Assembly: GCA_017511535.1 (NCBI GenBank)
Contig: JAFWJS010000034.1
Span: 1 to 58,269 of the forward strand
Length of the DNA stretch: 58,269 bases
Direction: 5' to 3'
Source: Eubacterium sp.
GTDB taxonomy: Bacteria > Bacillota > Clostridia > Peptostreptococcales > Anaerovoracaceae
Shown: one piece after another, positions 34,137-43,403 of the stretch
Numbering within the stretch: the first letter of the stretch is position 1
Layout of the letters: the number at the start of each line of letters is the position of its first letter
Notes under the pieces: generated by a model
Seen by the model: only the letters and a program-made list of their open reading frames with translations
Database searches by the model: none
What the model was told of the DNA's origin: nothing
Position numbers and translations under genes: made by a program

Positions 34137-34162
34137 TCAGGGCAGAAGACAGAGGAGAAAAT

Positions 34163-35377
34163 ATGCTTATAGAAAAAGGTGGAGTGACATCGCCAAAAGG
34201 ATTCAGAGCATCGGCCGGCTACGCCGGGATAGGAGATGACAGCGTAAAAGGTGATATCGCAATGATAGTGAGCAGTGTTGTGGGAAACGCTGCAGCTGTA
34301 TACACGAAGAACAAAGTCAAGGCCGCGCATATCAGCGTCATGAAGAATCATCTCGAAGGCGGCATGGCTCAGGCTATAGTATGCAACAGCGGCAACGCCA
34401 ACACATGTACGGCGCACGGAAGAGAGATAGCACAGAGGGCGTGTGAGATCGCGGGACGTGAGCTCGGGATAGATCCGGTATTCGTACTTCCTGCGTCAAC
34501 AGGTATAATCGGAGTCCAGATGAGGCCGGCCCCGTTTGAGAGGACGATCCCTGAGCTGGCCGCAGGTCTTTCCAGAGACAACGCTGCCGCGGCGGCAAAA
34601 GCCATAATGACTACAGACACCAGGCCCAAAGAGGCAGCTGTATCTTTCAAGGCAGGCGGAAGAGAATGTGTGCTCGGAGCTGTGGCCAAGGGCAGCGGCA
34701 TGATACATATAAACATGGGTACCATGCTCTCGTTCATGACGACAGATGCCGCGATCAGTACTGAGCTGCTGCAGAAAGCGCTTGATGAAGAGATCAGGGA
34801 CAGCTACAACCAGGTCAGTATAGATGGGGACACATCAACGAATGATACCCTGGCGATCATAGCGAACGGCGAAGCGGGCAATGTGATGATAGACAGGGAA
34901 GGCGCCGACTATGACAGCTTCAGAGCCGCGCTGCATGAGATTAGTGTGGAGATCGCGAGAAAGATCGCAGGAGACGGCGAGGGCTGCACCAAGCTGATAC
35001 AGGCGCACGTAAAGAACGCACCGGGCAAAGAAGAGGCAAGAGTAATATCCAGGAGCATAATCTGCTCAGACCTTGTGAAAACGGCGATCTTCGGAGAAGA
35101 CGCGAACTGGGGCAGGGTGCTCTGCGCTATAGGATATGCTCCGTGCGATTTCTCGGCGATAAACATAGATGTCGATCTTGCGTCGGCAAAAGGTGTGCTT
35201 CCGGTCTGTAGAGGGTCGTTCGCTGAAGACTTCAGTGAAGATATTGCGGCAGAGATACTAAGTGAAGAGGAAGTGGATATAGAGGTCGATCTTCACGACG
35301 GTACTGAAGAAGCGTACGCGTGGGGATGCGACCTGACATATGATTACGTCAAGATAAACGGGGAATATCGTACCTGA
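34163..35377 (+). CDS. argJ: Bifunctional ornithine acetyltransferase/N-acetylglutamate synthase
   Basis: A 404-residue enzyme that moves the acetyl group from N-acetylornithine to glutamate, recycling it in the arginine pathway. The precursor cleaves itself before Thr187 in [11 protein letters not shown], the conserved autoproteolysis site. [25 protein letters not shown] and the [17 protein letters not shown] motif are present. The presence of argJ and absence of argE nearby indicate the cyclic pathway. A strong GAGGAG precedes the ATG. Confidence 0.96.
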   Translation: MLIEKGGVTSPKGFRASAGYAGIGDDSVKGDIAMIVSSVVGNAAAVYTKNKVKAAHISVMKNHLEGGMAQAIVCNSGNANTCTAHGREIAQRACEIAGRELGIDPVFVLPASTGIIGVQMRPAPFERTIPELAAGLSRDNAAAAAKAIMTTDTRPKEAAVSFKAGGRECVLGAVAKGSGMIHINMGTMLSFMTTDAAISTELLQKALDEEIRDSYNQVSIDGDTSTNDTLAIIANGEAGNVMIDREGADYDSFRAALHEISVEIARKIAGDGEGCTKLIQAHVKNAPGKEEARVISRSIICSDLVKTAIFGEDANWGRVLCAIGYAPCDFSAINIDVDLASAKGVLPVCRGSFAEDFSEDIAAEILSEEEVDIEVDLHDGTEEAYAWGCDLTYDYVKINGEYRT

Positions 35378-35390
35378 TGGGGGACATGAA

Positions 35391-36284
35391 ATGATCAAGC
35401 AGGAATACATAGACAAGGCGAGCGTACTGATCGAGGCGCTGCCGTATATACAGAGATTCAACGGGCAGATAATCGTAGTGAAATACGGCGGAAGCGCGAT
35501 GCTTGATGAAGGGCTCAGGCAGAGCGTGATAGAAGATGTCGTGTTGCTGAAGCTCGTTGGATTCAAGCCTGTCATAGTACACGGAGGCGGGAAAGAGATC
35601 AGTAAATGGCTGACGAGAAGCGGAGTTGAGACTAAGTTCTACGACGGCCTCAGGATCACAGATACCGATACGCTTGACGTCGCGGAGATGGTGCTTGGCA
35701 AAGTCAATAATGAGCTTGTATCCAGAGCAGAATCTCTGGGTATCAAAGCTGTTGGAATAAGCGGGAAGGACGGTAATCTTCTTACTGCGGAGAAAAACGA
35801 GCCGGGAGGCAGGGATATCGGATACGTCGGAAAAATAACGGACGTCGACCCCAAGATCATATATGACCTTCTGGATAACGATTTTCTGCCTGTGATCTAT
35901 CCGATAGGAAAAGGAAAAGACGGACAGGGATATAACATAAACGGAGACCATGCAGCCACAGCCATAGCTAAGGCGCTGGAAGCCAACAAGCTCGCATATC
36001 TGACCGATATCGTCGGAGTATGTACAGATCCAAGAGATCCGGAGACTCTGATTTCAGAACTGTATTCGGATGACGCCAAAAAGCTGATCGATGAAGGAAT
36101 AGTGAAAGGCGGAATGATACCGAAGCTTGAGAACTGTATCGAGGCTATAGAAGCAGGAGTAAAGCGTGTGCATATACTTGATGGACGTATCCCGCATTGT
36201 CTTCTGCTTGAGATCTTCACCGATAAAGGTATCGGAACGGCAGTAATGAACAGTAACGAGAAAAAATATTACAGAGGAGAATAG
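35391..36284 (+). CDS. argB: Acetylglutamate kinase
   Basis: A 297-residue amino acid kinase that phosphorylates N-acetylglutamate, the second step of the pathway. The phosphate-binding Lys lies in [10 protein letters not shown], the nucleotide loop in [11 protein letters not shown], and [14 protein letters not shown] and [27 protein letters not shown] form the rest of the site. The N-terminal helix ([20 protein letters not shown]) is typical of hexameric, arginine-feedback-inhibited kinases, which fits the regulated step of the cyclic pathway. GGGGGAC precedes the ATG. Confidence 0.96.
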   Translation: MIKQEYIDKASVLIEALPYIQRFNGQIIVVKYGGSAMLDEGLRQSVIEDVVLLKLVGFKPVIVHGGGKEISKWLTRSGVETKFYDGLRITDTDTLDVAEMVLGKVNNELVSRAESLGIKAVGISGKDGNLLTAEKNEPGGRDIGYVGKITDVDPKIIYDLLDNDFLPVIYPIGKGKDGQGYNINGDHAATAIAKALEANKLAYLTDIVGVCTDPRDPETLISELYSDDAKKLIDEGIVKGGMIPKLENCIEAIEAGVKRVHILDGRIPHCLLLEIFTDKGIGTAVMNSNEKKYYRGE

Positions 36285-36294
36285 ATGACGAGAT

Positions 36295-36326
36295 GATGTA
36301 ACTGTTGAAATACCAGCAGTTACATC
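36295..36326 (+). promoter_or_regulatory. Intercistronic hairpin between argB and argD
   Basis: GATGTAACTG (36295-36304) and CAGTTACATC (36317-36326) form a perfect 10-bp stem. No strong T-run follows, so it is more likely an RNA stability or partial attenuation element than a full terminator. TATAAT at 36331-36336 overlaps the argD ribosome binding site and might act as a weak internal -10. Confidence 0.5.
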
Positions 36327-36346
36327 GATTTATAATGGAGGCTGAA

Positions 36347-37591
36347 ATGACTTTTGAGGAGATAAGAAATAACGATAAAAAATATATCGTCAACATGTAC
36401 GGGCGCTTCGATATGGCGGTGGATCATGCGGAAGGAGCGACTGTTTTTGATGTTGAAGGAAGGAAATATATCGATATGACCGCGGGGATCGGCGTCGTTT
36501 CCATGGGATATGCTGATCCGGGCTGGATCAAAGCTGTCAGCGGGCAGCTTGAGAAGTATCAGCATGTTTCAAATCTGTTTTATCAGGAGCCTGGAGCAGA
36601 GCTGGCTGAAGAACTGGTCAGGCGGACAGGTATGAGCAAGGCGCTTTTTGTCAATTCAGGTTCTGAAGCCAACGAGGCAGCTTTCAAGATAGCCCGTAAA
36701 TATGGCAATACAGCCGCAAAAGGCACAGGAAAACCCGGAAAGATGGAATTCAGCTATGGAGTGTTCAAAGGCAAGGCTCCGGAGAGCTTCGACAAGGGAA
36801 GAAACGCGATAATATCACTCAGGGATTCATTTCATGGCCGTACGATAGCAGCTATAACAGCTACGGGGCAGGAAAAGTATCATAAGTATTTCGATCCGTT
36901 CGCGCCGGGATTCTATTATGCTGATCCCGGAGATCTCAGCGGCCTTAAAGAACTTGCCGATGAGGTGTATCCATGTGCTGTCGTCATGGAGCTCGTTCAG
37001 GGCGAGGGCGGAGTCAATGTGCTGGATAAGGAATTTGTTAAAGGCGTTGAAAAGCTGTGCAGGGAACGTGATATAGCGCTTATCGCAGATGAGGTACAGA
37101 CAGGTATAGGCAGGACAGGGTCTCTGTTTGCTTTCCAGCAGTATGACATAAAGCCTGACATGGTGACATTCGCCAAAGGTATAGGGAACGGACTTCCGAT
37201 CGGCGGAGTGATATGCAGTGATAAGTATGCGGATGTCCTGGAACCGGGTGATCACGGCTGTACTTATGGGATGAATCCTGTATGCTGCTCGGGGGCGTCA
37301 TACGTGCTCAGCAGAATAGATGATCCGTTTCTTGCCGGCGTCAGAGAGAAAGGTGAATATATAAGAGAGAGGCTGGAAGCTTTCAGTGAAGTTGAGAAGA
37401 CGACCGGCCTGGGGCTCATGATCGGCGTGGTGCTGAAATCGATGGACCCTTCCGAAGCATGTGTGAAGCTTCTGGAAAACGGGGTCATGACGCTTACTGC
37501 CGGAAATAAAGTGAGACTGCTTCCTCCACTTGTGATATCATATGAAGAGATAGATGAAGCGATGAAAGGCTTTGAGAAAGTATTTGGATAA
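36347..37591 (+). CDS. argD: Acetylornithine aminotransferase
   Basis: A 414-residue class III PLP aminotransferase that makes N-acetylornithine, the step between argC and argJ. The PLP Lys is Lys277 in FAKGIGNGLPIGG. FVNSGSEANEAAFKIARKYG, SFHGRTIAAITATGQ and IADEVQTGIGRTG are present. The start is the ATG after ATGGAGGCTGAA; an in-frame TTG 42 bases upstream is inside a hairpin loop. A region near residues 115-145 (GKPGKMEFSYGVFKGKAPES) is about 20 residues longer than in many ArgD proteins. Confidence 0.95.
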   Translation: MTFEEIRNNDKKYIVNMYGRFDMAVDHAEGATVFDVEGRKYIDMTAGIGVVSMGYADPGWIKAVSGQLEKYQHVSNLFYQEPGAELAEELVRRTGMSKALFVNSGSEANEAAFKIARKYGNTAAKGTGKPGKMEFSYGVFKGKAPESFDKGRNAIISLRDSFHGRTIAAITATGQEKYHKYFDPFAPGFYYADPGDLSGLKELADEVYPCAVVMELVQGEGGVNVLDKEFVKGVEKLCRERDIALIADEVQTGIGRTGSLFAFQQYDIKPDMVTFAKGIGNGLPIGGVICSDKYADVLEPGDHGCTYGMNPVCCSGASYVLSRIDDPFLAGVREKGEYIRERLEAFSEVEKTTGLGLMIGVVLKSMDPSEACVKLLENGVMTLTAGNKVRLLPPLVISYEEIDEAMKGFEKVFG

Positions 37592-37620
37592 GGGGTGTCT
37601 CTGACACGCAGGAGGATCTC

Positions 37621-39399
37621 ATGAACGGCTATAAAAAGGATTACGGACTGGAGAAGAGGTTTTTTGAGTTTACTGATATGAGAGAGCTCATGGAGTACGC
37701 GTCTAAAAAGTACGCGGACCATGTCGCGTTTATCACCAAAACAAAGCGAGGTCCGGAGCCTGAATATAAAAAAACGACTTACAGCGAAATGTTCCGTGAG
37801 ATGGGATACCTCGGGACTGCTCTCATGAAGAGAGGTCTGAAAGATAAGGCAGTTGCGGTCGTAGGCGAAAACAGCTATCAGTGGGTGCTGTCTGACATGG
37901 CTGCCGCGTGCGGCGTCGGGACAGTGGTGCCGCTGGATAAAGCGCTGCAGAAAGATGAGCTTCTCAGCTGTTTCAACAGGAGCCACGCCAAAGCAGTATT
38001 TTACGACAAAAAGCACGCTCCGATGCTGAGGCAGATCTTTGACGAAAACTCAAGCGAACTTACACAGGCGTTCGCGATGGATGGGGCAGAGCTTCTGGAA
38101 GAAGACCGGGATGATAAGTTCTGTACTCTGGGAGATCTGCTGGCTGAAGGGAAAGCTTCGGTGGAAGCCGGAAACAGGGATTATCTGGACGCAGAGCTTG
38201 ACAGAGACAAAATGTCATATCTGCTGTTCACGTCCGGTACGACCGAGCGTTCCAAAGCGGTGATGCTTTCACATAAGAATCTGATGAGCTGTAACTACGG
38301 TATGAATTGTGAAGAGCTGTTCTTCCCGGACGATGTCGATATGATGATCCTGCCGCTGCACCATATCTACGGGTTCATGGGTCTGGTGACGTTCCTCTCT
38401 CAGGGACTTACGACGTGCTTTACGGACGGACTGAAGTATATCGCAAAAAACATGCAGGAGTATCAAGTTTCAGTAATGATGAGCGTGCCGCTCCTTCTTG
38501 AGAATATGTACAAGAAGATCTGTAAAGGCATAGAGAAACAGGGTAAGACAAAACAGGTGGAGCTCGCGAAGAAGGTGTGCAGCGCTGCAGACAAAGTAGG
38601 GATCAATCTTCGCAAGGTCGTATTCAAGAAAATCATAGACGAGATGGGAGGACGCATGCGCTTCTTCATCAACGGTGCCGCGGCACTGGATCCTGTAGTG
38701 CAGGAAGGGCTGAACAGCCTGGGTATCCTTACGGTACAGGGATACGGCCTTACAGAGACGTCTCCGACGATCGCGAGCGAGACCTACAGATACATAAGAA
38801 AGGGTTCCTGCGGCCATGTCATGCCTAATGTGGAAGCCAGGATCGACGACCCTGACGAGGAGGGCATAGGAGAACTGGTGGTGCGCGGAAACAACGTGAT
38901 GCTGGGCTACTATGACGATCCGGCAGCAACTGAGGAAGTCATGGAGGACGGCTGGTTCCATACAGGTGATCTCGCGTACTTCGATAAGGACGGCTATCTG
39001 TTCATCACCGGCCGGAAAAAGAATGTCATAGTCATGAAAAACGGTAAGAACGTATTCCCTGAAGAGATAGAGAATCTTATAAATTTCCTGCCGTATGTTT
39101 CGGAAAGCATGGTGTTCACGCAGAATAAAATGAACGACTATGTGCTGTGGGTGAAAGTAGTGTGCGATCAGGAATACATGAGAGAGCACGGACTGGATCA
39201 GGAAAAGGTCGAGGAGATGTTTGCCGGGGATCTGGATTCTATCAACGATACGATGCCGGCTTATAAGATGGTCAAGCGGTTCTTCATTTCTGACAGGCCT
39301 ACTGTCAAGACAACGACAATGAAGACCAAGCGGCGTGAGGAAATAAAGCAGATAGAAGCTGAGATGGAAGAACGAGGGCTGAAAGAGCAGCACCTGTGA
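37621..39399 (+). CDS. AMP-dependent long-chain acyl-CoA synthetase/ligase
   Basis: A 592-residue adenylate-forming enzyme that activates a carboxylic acid with ATP, then transfers it to CoA or another thiol. The P-loop motif LLFTSGTTERSKAVMLSHKN lies near residue 202, VQGYGLTETSPTIASE near 377 and GWFHTGDLAYFDKDGYLFITGRKKN near 445. The catalytic Lys of the C-terminal domain should lie in the last 50 residues (PAYKMVKRF, TTTMKTKRRE). Fatty acids are the likely substrate, but the exact chain is unknown. AGGAGG precedes the ATG. Placement after the arg genes seems incidental. Confidence 0.9.
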   Translation: MNGYKKDYGLEKRFFEFTDMRELMEYASKKYADHVAFITKTKRGPEPEYKKTTYSEMFREMGYLGTALMKRGLKDKAVAVVGENSYQWVLSDMAAACGVGTVVPLDKALQKDELLSCFNRSHAKAVFYDKKHAPMLRQIFDENSSELTQAFAMDGAELLEEDRDDKFCTLGDLLAEGKASVEAGNRDYLDAELDRDKMSYLLFTSGTTERSKAVMLSHKNLMSCNYGMNCEELFFPDDVDMMILPLHHIYGFMGLVTFLSQGLTTCFTDGLKYIAKNMQEYQVSVMMSVPLLLENMYKKICKGIEKQGKTKQVELAKKVCSAADKVGINLRKVVFKKIIDEMGGRMRFFINGAAALDPVVQEGLNSLGILTVQGYGLTETSPTIASETYRYIRKGSCGHVMPNVEARIDDPDEEGIGELVVRGNNVMLGYYDDPAATEEVMEDGWFHTGDLAYFDKDGYLFITGRKKNVIVMKNGKNVFPEEIENLINFLPYVSESMVFTQNKMNDYVLWVKVVCDQEYMREHGLDQEKVEEMFAGDLDSINDTMPAYKMVKRFFISDRPTVKTTTMKTKRREEIKQIEAEMEERGLKEQHL

Positions 39400-39410
39400 T
39401 ATATGAAATC

Positions 39411-39444
39411 AAAAAAGCGGGTGGACTGGTCCACCCGCTTTTTT
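39411..39444. terminator. Bidirectional terminator between the acyl-CoA synthetase and rib operons
   Basis: AAAAAAGCGGGTGGA (39411-39425) and TCCACCCGCTTTTTT (39430-39444) form a perfect 15-bp stem with a CTGG loop and T-runs on both strands. Confidence 0.95.
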
Positions 39445-39462
39445 CAGCCTGAGAGTCTGCTG

Positions 39463-39927
39463 TTATCCTATCTCTTTCAGAACGTTGATCATTTCGATCG
39501 CGCCGAGAGCACAGTCATATCCCTTGTTTCCACCCTTGGAGCCTGCGCGGAGCAGTGCCTGCTCTACATTTTCTGTTGTGAGCACGCCGAACATGACCGG
39601 CATACCGTACTTGAGTGACAGCTGTGCTACTCCCTTTGATACTTCTGCGCATACATAATCGAAGTGAGGCGTATCGCCGCGGATAACTGTTCCGAGACAG
39701 ATCACAGCGTCATATCTGCCCGATTCACACATCTTCTGAGCTACAAGCGGGATCTCGAAAGCACCCGGACACCATGCGACGTCAATGTTCTCCTGCTTTA
39801 CTTCATGACGCTTCAGTCCGTCAAGCGCTCCGCCGAGAAGCTTGTTTACAACAAGCTCGTTGAATCTGGAGCATACGATACCGATCTTCACATCTTCTGA
39901 TACAAGATTTCCTTCAAAAACGTTCAT
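39463..39927 (-). CDS. ribH: 6,7-dimethyl-8-ribityllumazine synthase
   Basis: A 154-residue enzyme that condenses 5-amino-6-ribitylaminouracil with 3,4-dihydroxybutanone 4-phosphate, the penultimate step of riboflavin synthesis. [48 protein letters not shown] and [15 protein letters not shown] are typical. Such proteins form icosahedral 60-mers. It is the last gene of the rib operon. AGGAGGAATC precedes the ATG. Confidence 0.96.
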   Translation of the reverse strand: MNVFEGNLVSEDVKIGIVCSRFNELVVNKLLGGALDGLKRHEVKQENIDVAWCPGAFEIPLVAQKMCESGRYDAVICLGTVIRGDTPHFDYVCAEVSKGVAQLSLKYGMPVMFGVLTTENVEQALLRAGSKGGNKGYDCALGAIEMINVLKEIG

Positions 39928-39953
39928 TTTGATTCCTCCTGAAAAATTATATA

Positions 39954-41198
39954 TTATTCACCGTCTTCATTGTTTCCGTCAGCGTCGTCGTCATAGTTCA
40001 GCAGATGACCCATCTTCTTCTGCTTGGTCTTCAGATAGAAGAGATCCTGCGTCGTAGCCGGCATCTGGATCGGGACACGTTCTTTTATTTCAAGCCCGAA
40101 CTCTCCGAGCTCATAGACTTTCTGAGGATTGTTCGTAAGAAGCCTCATCGTATGGACTCCGAGATCGCGGAGTATCTGCGCTCCTATATAATATTCACGC
40201 GCGTCTCCGGGGAATCCGAGCGCAAGATTGGCTTCCAGCGTATCCATTCCGTTATCCTGCAGCTCATAGGCTCTCAGCTTATTGATCAGTCCGATACCGC
40301 AGCCTTCCTGACGCATATACAGGATGACCCCGCGGCCTTCCTTTTCGATCTGCTGCATGGCTGACTGGAGCTGCTGTCCACAGTCGCACCTTAAGGATCC
40401 GAATGCGTCGCCTGTCAGGCACTCAGAATGAACTCTCACAAGGATATTTTCACCATCACCGATATCGCCTTTGACGAGGGCCACATGGTGCTCTCCGTTA
40501 AGCTTGTTGACGAAAGCTCTGGCGCGGAAAATGCCGTATTTCGTAGGAAGTTTGGTGTTTGCGACCTGTTCGACCAGATCGTCGTGTTTCTTCCTGTAAT
40601 CCTGCAGATCTTTGATCGTTATAAATTTAAGGCCGTATTTCTTCGCCATTTCTATAAGGCCGGGGGTCCTCAGCATCTTTCCTGAATCCGCCATTACTTC
40701 GCAGCAGATGCCGCAGGGCTGAAGGCCTGCTATCTTCATAAGGTCTACCGTGGCCTCTGTGTGACCGCTCCTTTCGAGTACGCCGCCTCTTCTCGCCAGG
40801 AGAGGGAACATATGTCCGGGACGTCTGAATTCCGTAGGCTTACTGGAAGGATCTGCGCACATTCTTGCTGTGATGCCGCGTTCTTCAGCCGATATACCGG
40901 TAGTTGTCGTATAGTGGTCGATCGATACAGTGAATGCTGTCTCATGATTATCAGTATTCTCAGTCACCATCTGTGAGAGATTGAGCCTTTTGGCGATGCT
41001 TTCACCGATCGGCGTGCAGATCAGGCCGCGTCCGTGAACTGCCATAAAATTGATATTGTCTGTAGTCGCGAATTGTCCTGCGCAGATCAGATCGCCTTCA
41101 TTCTCACGGTTTGGATCATCAGAACAAAGGATTATCTTTCCAGCCTTGAGATCTTCTACTGCCTCTTCTATGGTGTTATATCTGAATTCTTCTTCCAT
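39954..41198 (-). CDS. ribBA: Bifunctional DHBP synthase/GTP cyclohydrolase II
   Basis: A 414-residue fusion of the two entry enzymes of riboflavin synthesis. The N-terminal half makes 3,4-dihydroxybutanone 4-phosphate ([20 protein letters not shown], and [22 protein letters not shown]). The C-terminal half opens GTP. Its zinc ligands are in [19 protein letters not shown], and [21 protein letters not shown] is present. The two-domain form is normal in Firmicutes. AAGGAGGAAGGC precedes the ATG. Confidence 0.96.
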   Translation of the reverse strand: MEEEFRYNTIEEAVEDLKAGKIILCSDDPNRENEGDLICAGQFATTDNINFMAVHGRGLICTPIGESIAKRLNLSQMVTENTDNHETAFTVSIDHYTTTTGISAEERGITARMCADPSSKPTEFRRPGHMFPLLARRGGVLERSGHTEATVDLMKIAGLQPCGICCEVMADSGKMLRTPGLIEMAKKYGLKFITIKDLQDYRKKHDDLVEQVANTKLPTKYGIFRARAFVNKLNGEHHVALVKGDIGDGENILVRVHSECLTGDAFGSLRCDCGQQLQSAMQQIEKEGRGVILYMRQEGCGIGLINKLRAYELQDNGMDTLEANLALGFPGDAREYYIGAQILRDLGVHTMRLLTNNPQKVYELGEFGLEIKERVPIQMPATTQDLFYLKTKQKKMGHLLNYDDDADGNNEDGE

Positions 41199-41226
41199 GC
41201 CTTCCTCCTTGATCAGTCTGAATCAT

Positions 41227-41901
41227 CTATAAGAGCTCAAGCAGACTTCTGTCTGCTCCTGGTTTTCTGGTATCAGGGCCGGCGGCTGCGCTTATGCGAC
41301 CTTCCTCCGCCAGTTTCCTGACATATTTTCCGACGACATCTGTCTCCAGATTGACTGTTGAGCCGACCTTTTTGCAGGGCAGTATCGTCTCTTCAACAGT
41401 ATGCGGTATGATAGAACAGCTGAATTCAAGACCTTCTGTTTTTGCGACGGTCAGGCTGATGCCGTCGATAGCTATGGAGCCTTTCTCGACTATCAGCTCA
41501 GCGATCTCACTGCTTGTTTTTATATCATACCAGACGGCGTTCCCGTCTTTACGTATACCTGTGATCTCGCCGGTACCATCGATATGGCCTGACACTATAT
41601 GTCCTCCGAATCTTCCATATGCAGGCATCGCGCGCTCCAGGTCTACCTTTGCGCCTGTATGGGCGTCTTTCAGTGATGTCCTGGATACTGTCTCAGGCAT
41701 TACATCTGCAGTAAATGATGAGTCGGTGAGTTCTGTAACTGTCAGACAGATCCCGTTCACAGCTATGCTGTCTCCGACAGCGGTAGGGCGCATATCTTCC
41801 AGGCCAAGCACTTTGCTGCAGGCTATTTTGAGCTTATATGAGCCTCCGCCTTTTCTGACAGACTCTATAGTTCCTTTTTCTTCTATTATTCCGGTAAACA
41901 T
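41227..41901 (-). CDS. ribE: Riboflavin synthase, alpha chain
   Basis: A 224-residue enzyme that dismutates two 6,7-dimethyl-8-ribityllumazine molecules to riboflavin. It has two homologous lumazine-binding domains. The first has MFTGIIEEKGTI and GDSIAVNGICLTV, the second has GHIVSGHIDGTGEI and GSIAIDGISLTV. The final 25 residues (ISAAAGPDTRKPGADRSLLE) go slightly beyond the usual end. It lies between ribD and ribBA with AAGGAG before the ATG. Confidence 0.96.
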   Translation of the reverse strand: MFTGIIEEKGTIESVRKGGGSYKLKIACSKVLGLEDMRPTAVGDSIAVNGICLTVTELTDSSFTADVMPETVSRTSLKDAHTGAKVDLERAMPAYGRFGGHIVSGHIDGTGEITGIRKDGNAVWYDIKTSSEIAELIVEKGSIAIDGISLTVAKTEGLEFSCSIIPHTVEETILPCKKVGSTVNLETDVVGKYVRKLAEEGRISAAAGPDTRKPGADRSLLELL

Positions 41902-41910
41902 CGCAGCTCC

Positions 41911-43023
41911 TTATCTTATGAGATCTCCTTCTACCGCTATATCGGTCCCGACAGCTCTTACGGTCCCGTGTACCAGCTGAAATGCGGTATCCGGGGAATC
42001 ACATCCGGTCCCTGATACAGGGGTCTTCGCTGTCCTGCCTCCGAGGATCTTAGGCGCGATAAAGCAGTAAGCATGGTTCGCAAGCCCGGATTCAAGCACA
42101 GACCAGTTCAGCTCCGCTCCGCCTTCTACGAGAAGGGAATCTATTTTCATGTCACCGAGCTTGTGCATAAGATCACAGATGCTTATCTTTCCATCTTTTT
42201 CAGCAACATCAAGTATCATTACTCCCTTATCTTCATACTCACTGATCTTTCCGGCATCAGAGCAGCATGTGGCTATGATAGTCCTTGGAAGCCAGTCTCT
42301 GTAGTTTCCGTCTTTGCCTGAGGCAGTCGTCACCACCTTTGATGAAAGGGGAGTTCTGAGGTCAGTATCACAGATCACCCGTACCGGATCGAGGCCCTCG
42401 GCGCTGCGTACGTTCAGCATTGGATCATCTGCAAGTACAGTCCCGACGCCTGCCATTATAGCCATATTTTCTGCGCGCATATGGTGTACATATTCTCTGG
42501 ATTCAGGGCAGCTGATCCACCTGGATCTGCCTGATACTGAAGCTATCTTGCCATCGAGCGTCATGGCGTATTTCATCGTGATATACGGAAGGCCCTTTGT
42601 TATATAATAGAAAAATTTCCGGTTGATCGCATCGCATTCGCTACGAAGATAGTCAGTGGTAACACTGATACCAGCAGCTCTGAGTATCTCGATCCCTTTA
42701 CCAGCGACAAGAGGATTTGGATCAGGCGAGCCGACTATCACTTCGGTAACGCCTGCTTCAATCAGAGCATCTGTGCAGGGAGGCTGCTTCCCATGATGGC
42801 AGCATGGCTCAAGCGTGACGTATACAGTAGAACCGTGTGGATCGTCTGTACAGTGAGCAAGAGCGTTTCTTTCAGCATGAAGCTCACCGTACCGCTCATG
42901 ATATCCTTCTCCGATTATTCTGCCGTCCTTGACTATGACAGCGCCGACTCTTGGATTAGGGTCGGTATATCCTGTACCTTTCAGCGCGAGTTCTATCGCA
43001 CGTCTCATATATTTCTCTTCCAT
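41911..43023 (-). CDS. ribD: Bifunctional diaminohydroxyphosphoribosylaminopyrimidine deaminase/reductase
   Basis: A 370-residue enzyme of the second and third steps of riboflavin synthesis. The deaminase zinc site is formed by His49 (LHAERNAL), Cys74 and Cys83 (LEPCCHHGKQPPC). The reductase domain starts near 148 with PYITMKYAMTLDGKIAS. The start is the ATG at 43021-43023 after TGAGGTCAAG. A longer in-frame version to 43101 would begin inside the riboswitch terminator and is rejected. The N-terminus MEEKYMRRAIELALKG is normal for the family. It is the first gene behind the FMN riboswitch. Confidence 0.96.
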   Translation of the reverse strand: MEEKYMRRAIELALKGTGYTDPNPRVGAVIVKDGRIIGEGYHERYGELHAERNALAHCTDDPHGSTVYVTLEPCCHHGKQPPCTDALIEAGVTEVIVGSPDPNPLVAGKGIEILRAAGISVTTDYLRSECDAINRKFFYYITKGLPYITMKYAMTLDGKIASVSGRSRWISCPESREYVHHMRAENMAIMAGVGTVLADDPMLNVRSAEGLDPVRVICDTDLRTPLSSKVVTTASGKDGNYRDWLPRTIIATCCSDAGKISEYEDKGVMILDVAEKDGKISICDLMHKLGDMKIDSLLVEGGAELNWSVLESGLANHAYCFIAPKILGGRTAKTPVSGTGCDSPDTAFQLVHGTVRAVGTDIAVEGDLIR

Positions 43024-43071
43024 CTTGACCTCAGGCAGGGCATGGTCGGTATAATGATCAGCCCTGTAAAT

Positions 43072-43097
43072 AAAAAAGCTCTGGAACACTCCAGGGC
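43072..43097 (-). terminator. Riboswitch-linked terminator before ribD
   Basis: On the minus strand CCTGGA-GTGT-TCCAG forms a short stem (arms 43090-43095 and 43081-43085), followed by TTTTTTATT. It sits between the FMN aptamer and ribD, where it would end transcription when FMN is bound. A further stem, CAGGGC (43036-43041) with GCCCTG (43061-43066), follows before the ribosome binding site. Confidence 0.75.
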
Positions 43098-43123
43098 ACA
43101 TGAAAAAGTAAATATATCATGTA

Positions 43124-43236
43124 TATCTCTTCTTCCATCCAGACTGTACTGTCGGTACCGGAATCACACCGGATCATGCCGATTGGCTCGCGGACTTTAC
43201 CGCCGGTCGGGAATCACACCCTGCCCTGAAGATAAA
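43124..43236 (-). ncRNA. FMN riboswitch (RFN element)
   Basis: Read on the minus strand, the conserved RFN blocks occur in order. They are ATCTTCAGGGCAGGGTG, ATTCCCGACCGGCGGTAAAG, TCCGCGAGCC, GGTGTGATTCCGGTACCGAC, and the closing AGTCTGGATGGAAGA. The first and last blocks pair through ATCTTC and GAAGAGAT to form P1. Binding of FMN shuts off the rib operon. The aptamer is complete. Confidence 0.95.
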
Positions 43237-43258
43237 ATGCGTTTCAACACGCAATCAC

Positions 43259-43287
43259 AGTATATGATACAGTTCTGATATTGTCAA
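43259..43287 (-). promoter_or_regulatory. Promoter of the rib operon
   Basis: On the minus strand a perfect TTGACA (43282-43287), a 17-base spacer and TATACT (43259-43264). Transcription starts near 43252, about 15 bases before the riboswitch. Confidence 0.85.
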
Positions 43288-43336
43288 ATGCATTCTGTGA
43301 GGAAAGTCTGAATATGGATGAAAATGGAAATAATGG

Positions 43337-43365
43337 TTGACATTGTATGGGGAAGCTGATAGTGT
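43337..43365 (+). promoter_or_regulatory. Promoter of the Tad pilus locus
   Basis: A perfect TTGACA (43337-43342), a 17-base spacer and TAGTGT (43360-43365). It gives a leader of about 30 bases before the first gene. The -10 is weak, so an activator may be needed. Confidence 0.6.
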
Positions 43366-43403
43366 GTGGTTCACAAGGAAAACTGATACAGGAGGTTTCA
43401 GCT

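Noticed and set aside
38470-39393. 307-codon open frame antisense to the acyl-CoA synthetase
   Set aside because: Shadow of a well-supported gene; composition is rich in His, Leu and Arg, as expected for an antisense frame.
43024-43101. N-terminal extension of RibD
   Set aside because: The longer frame starts inside the riboswitch terminator, has no ribosome binding site, and is absent from the family.
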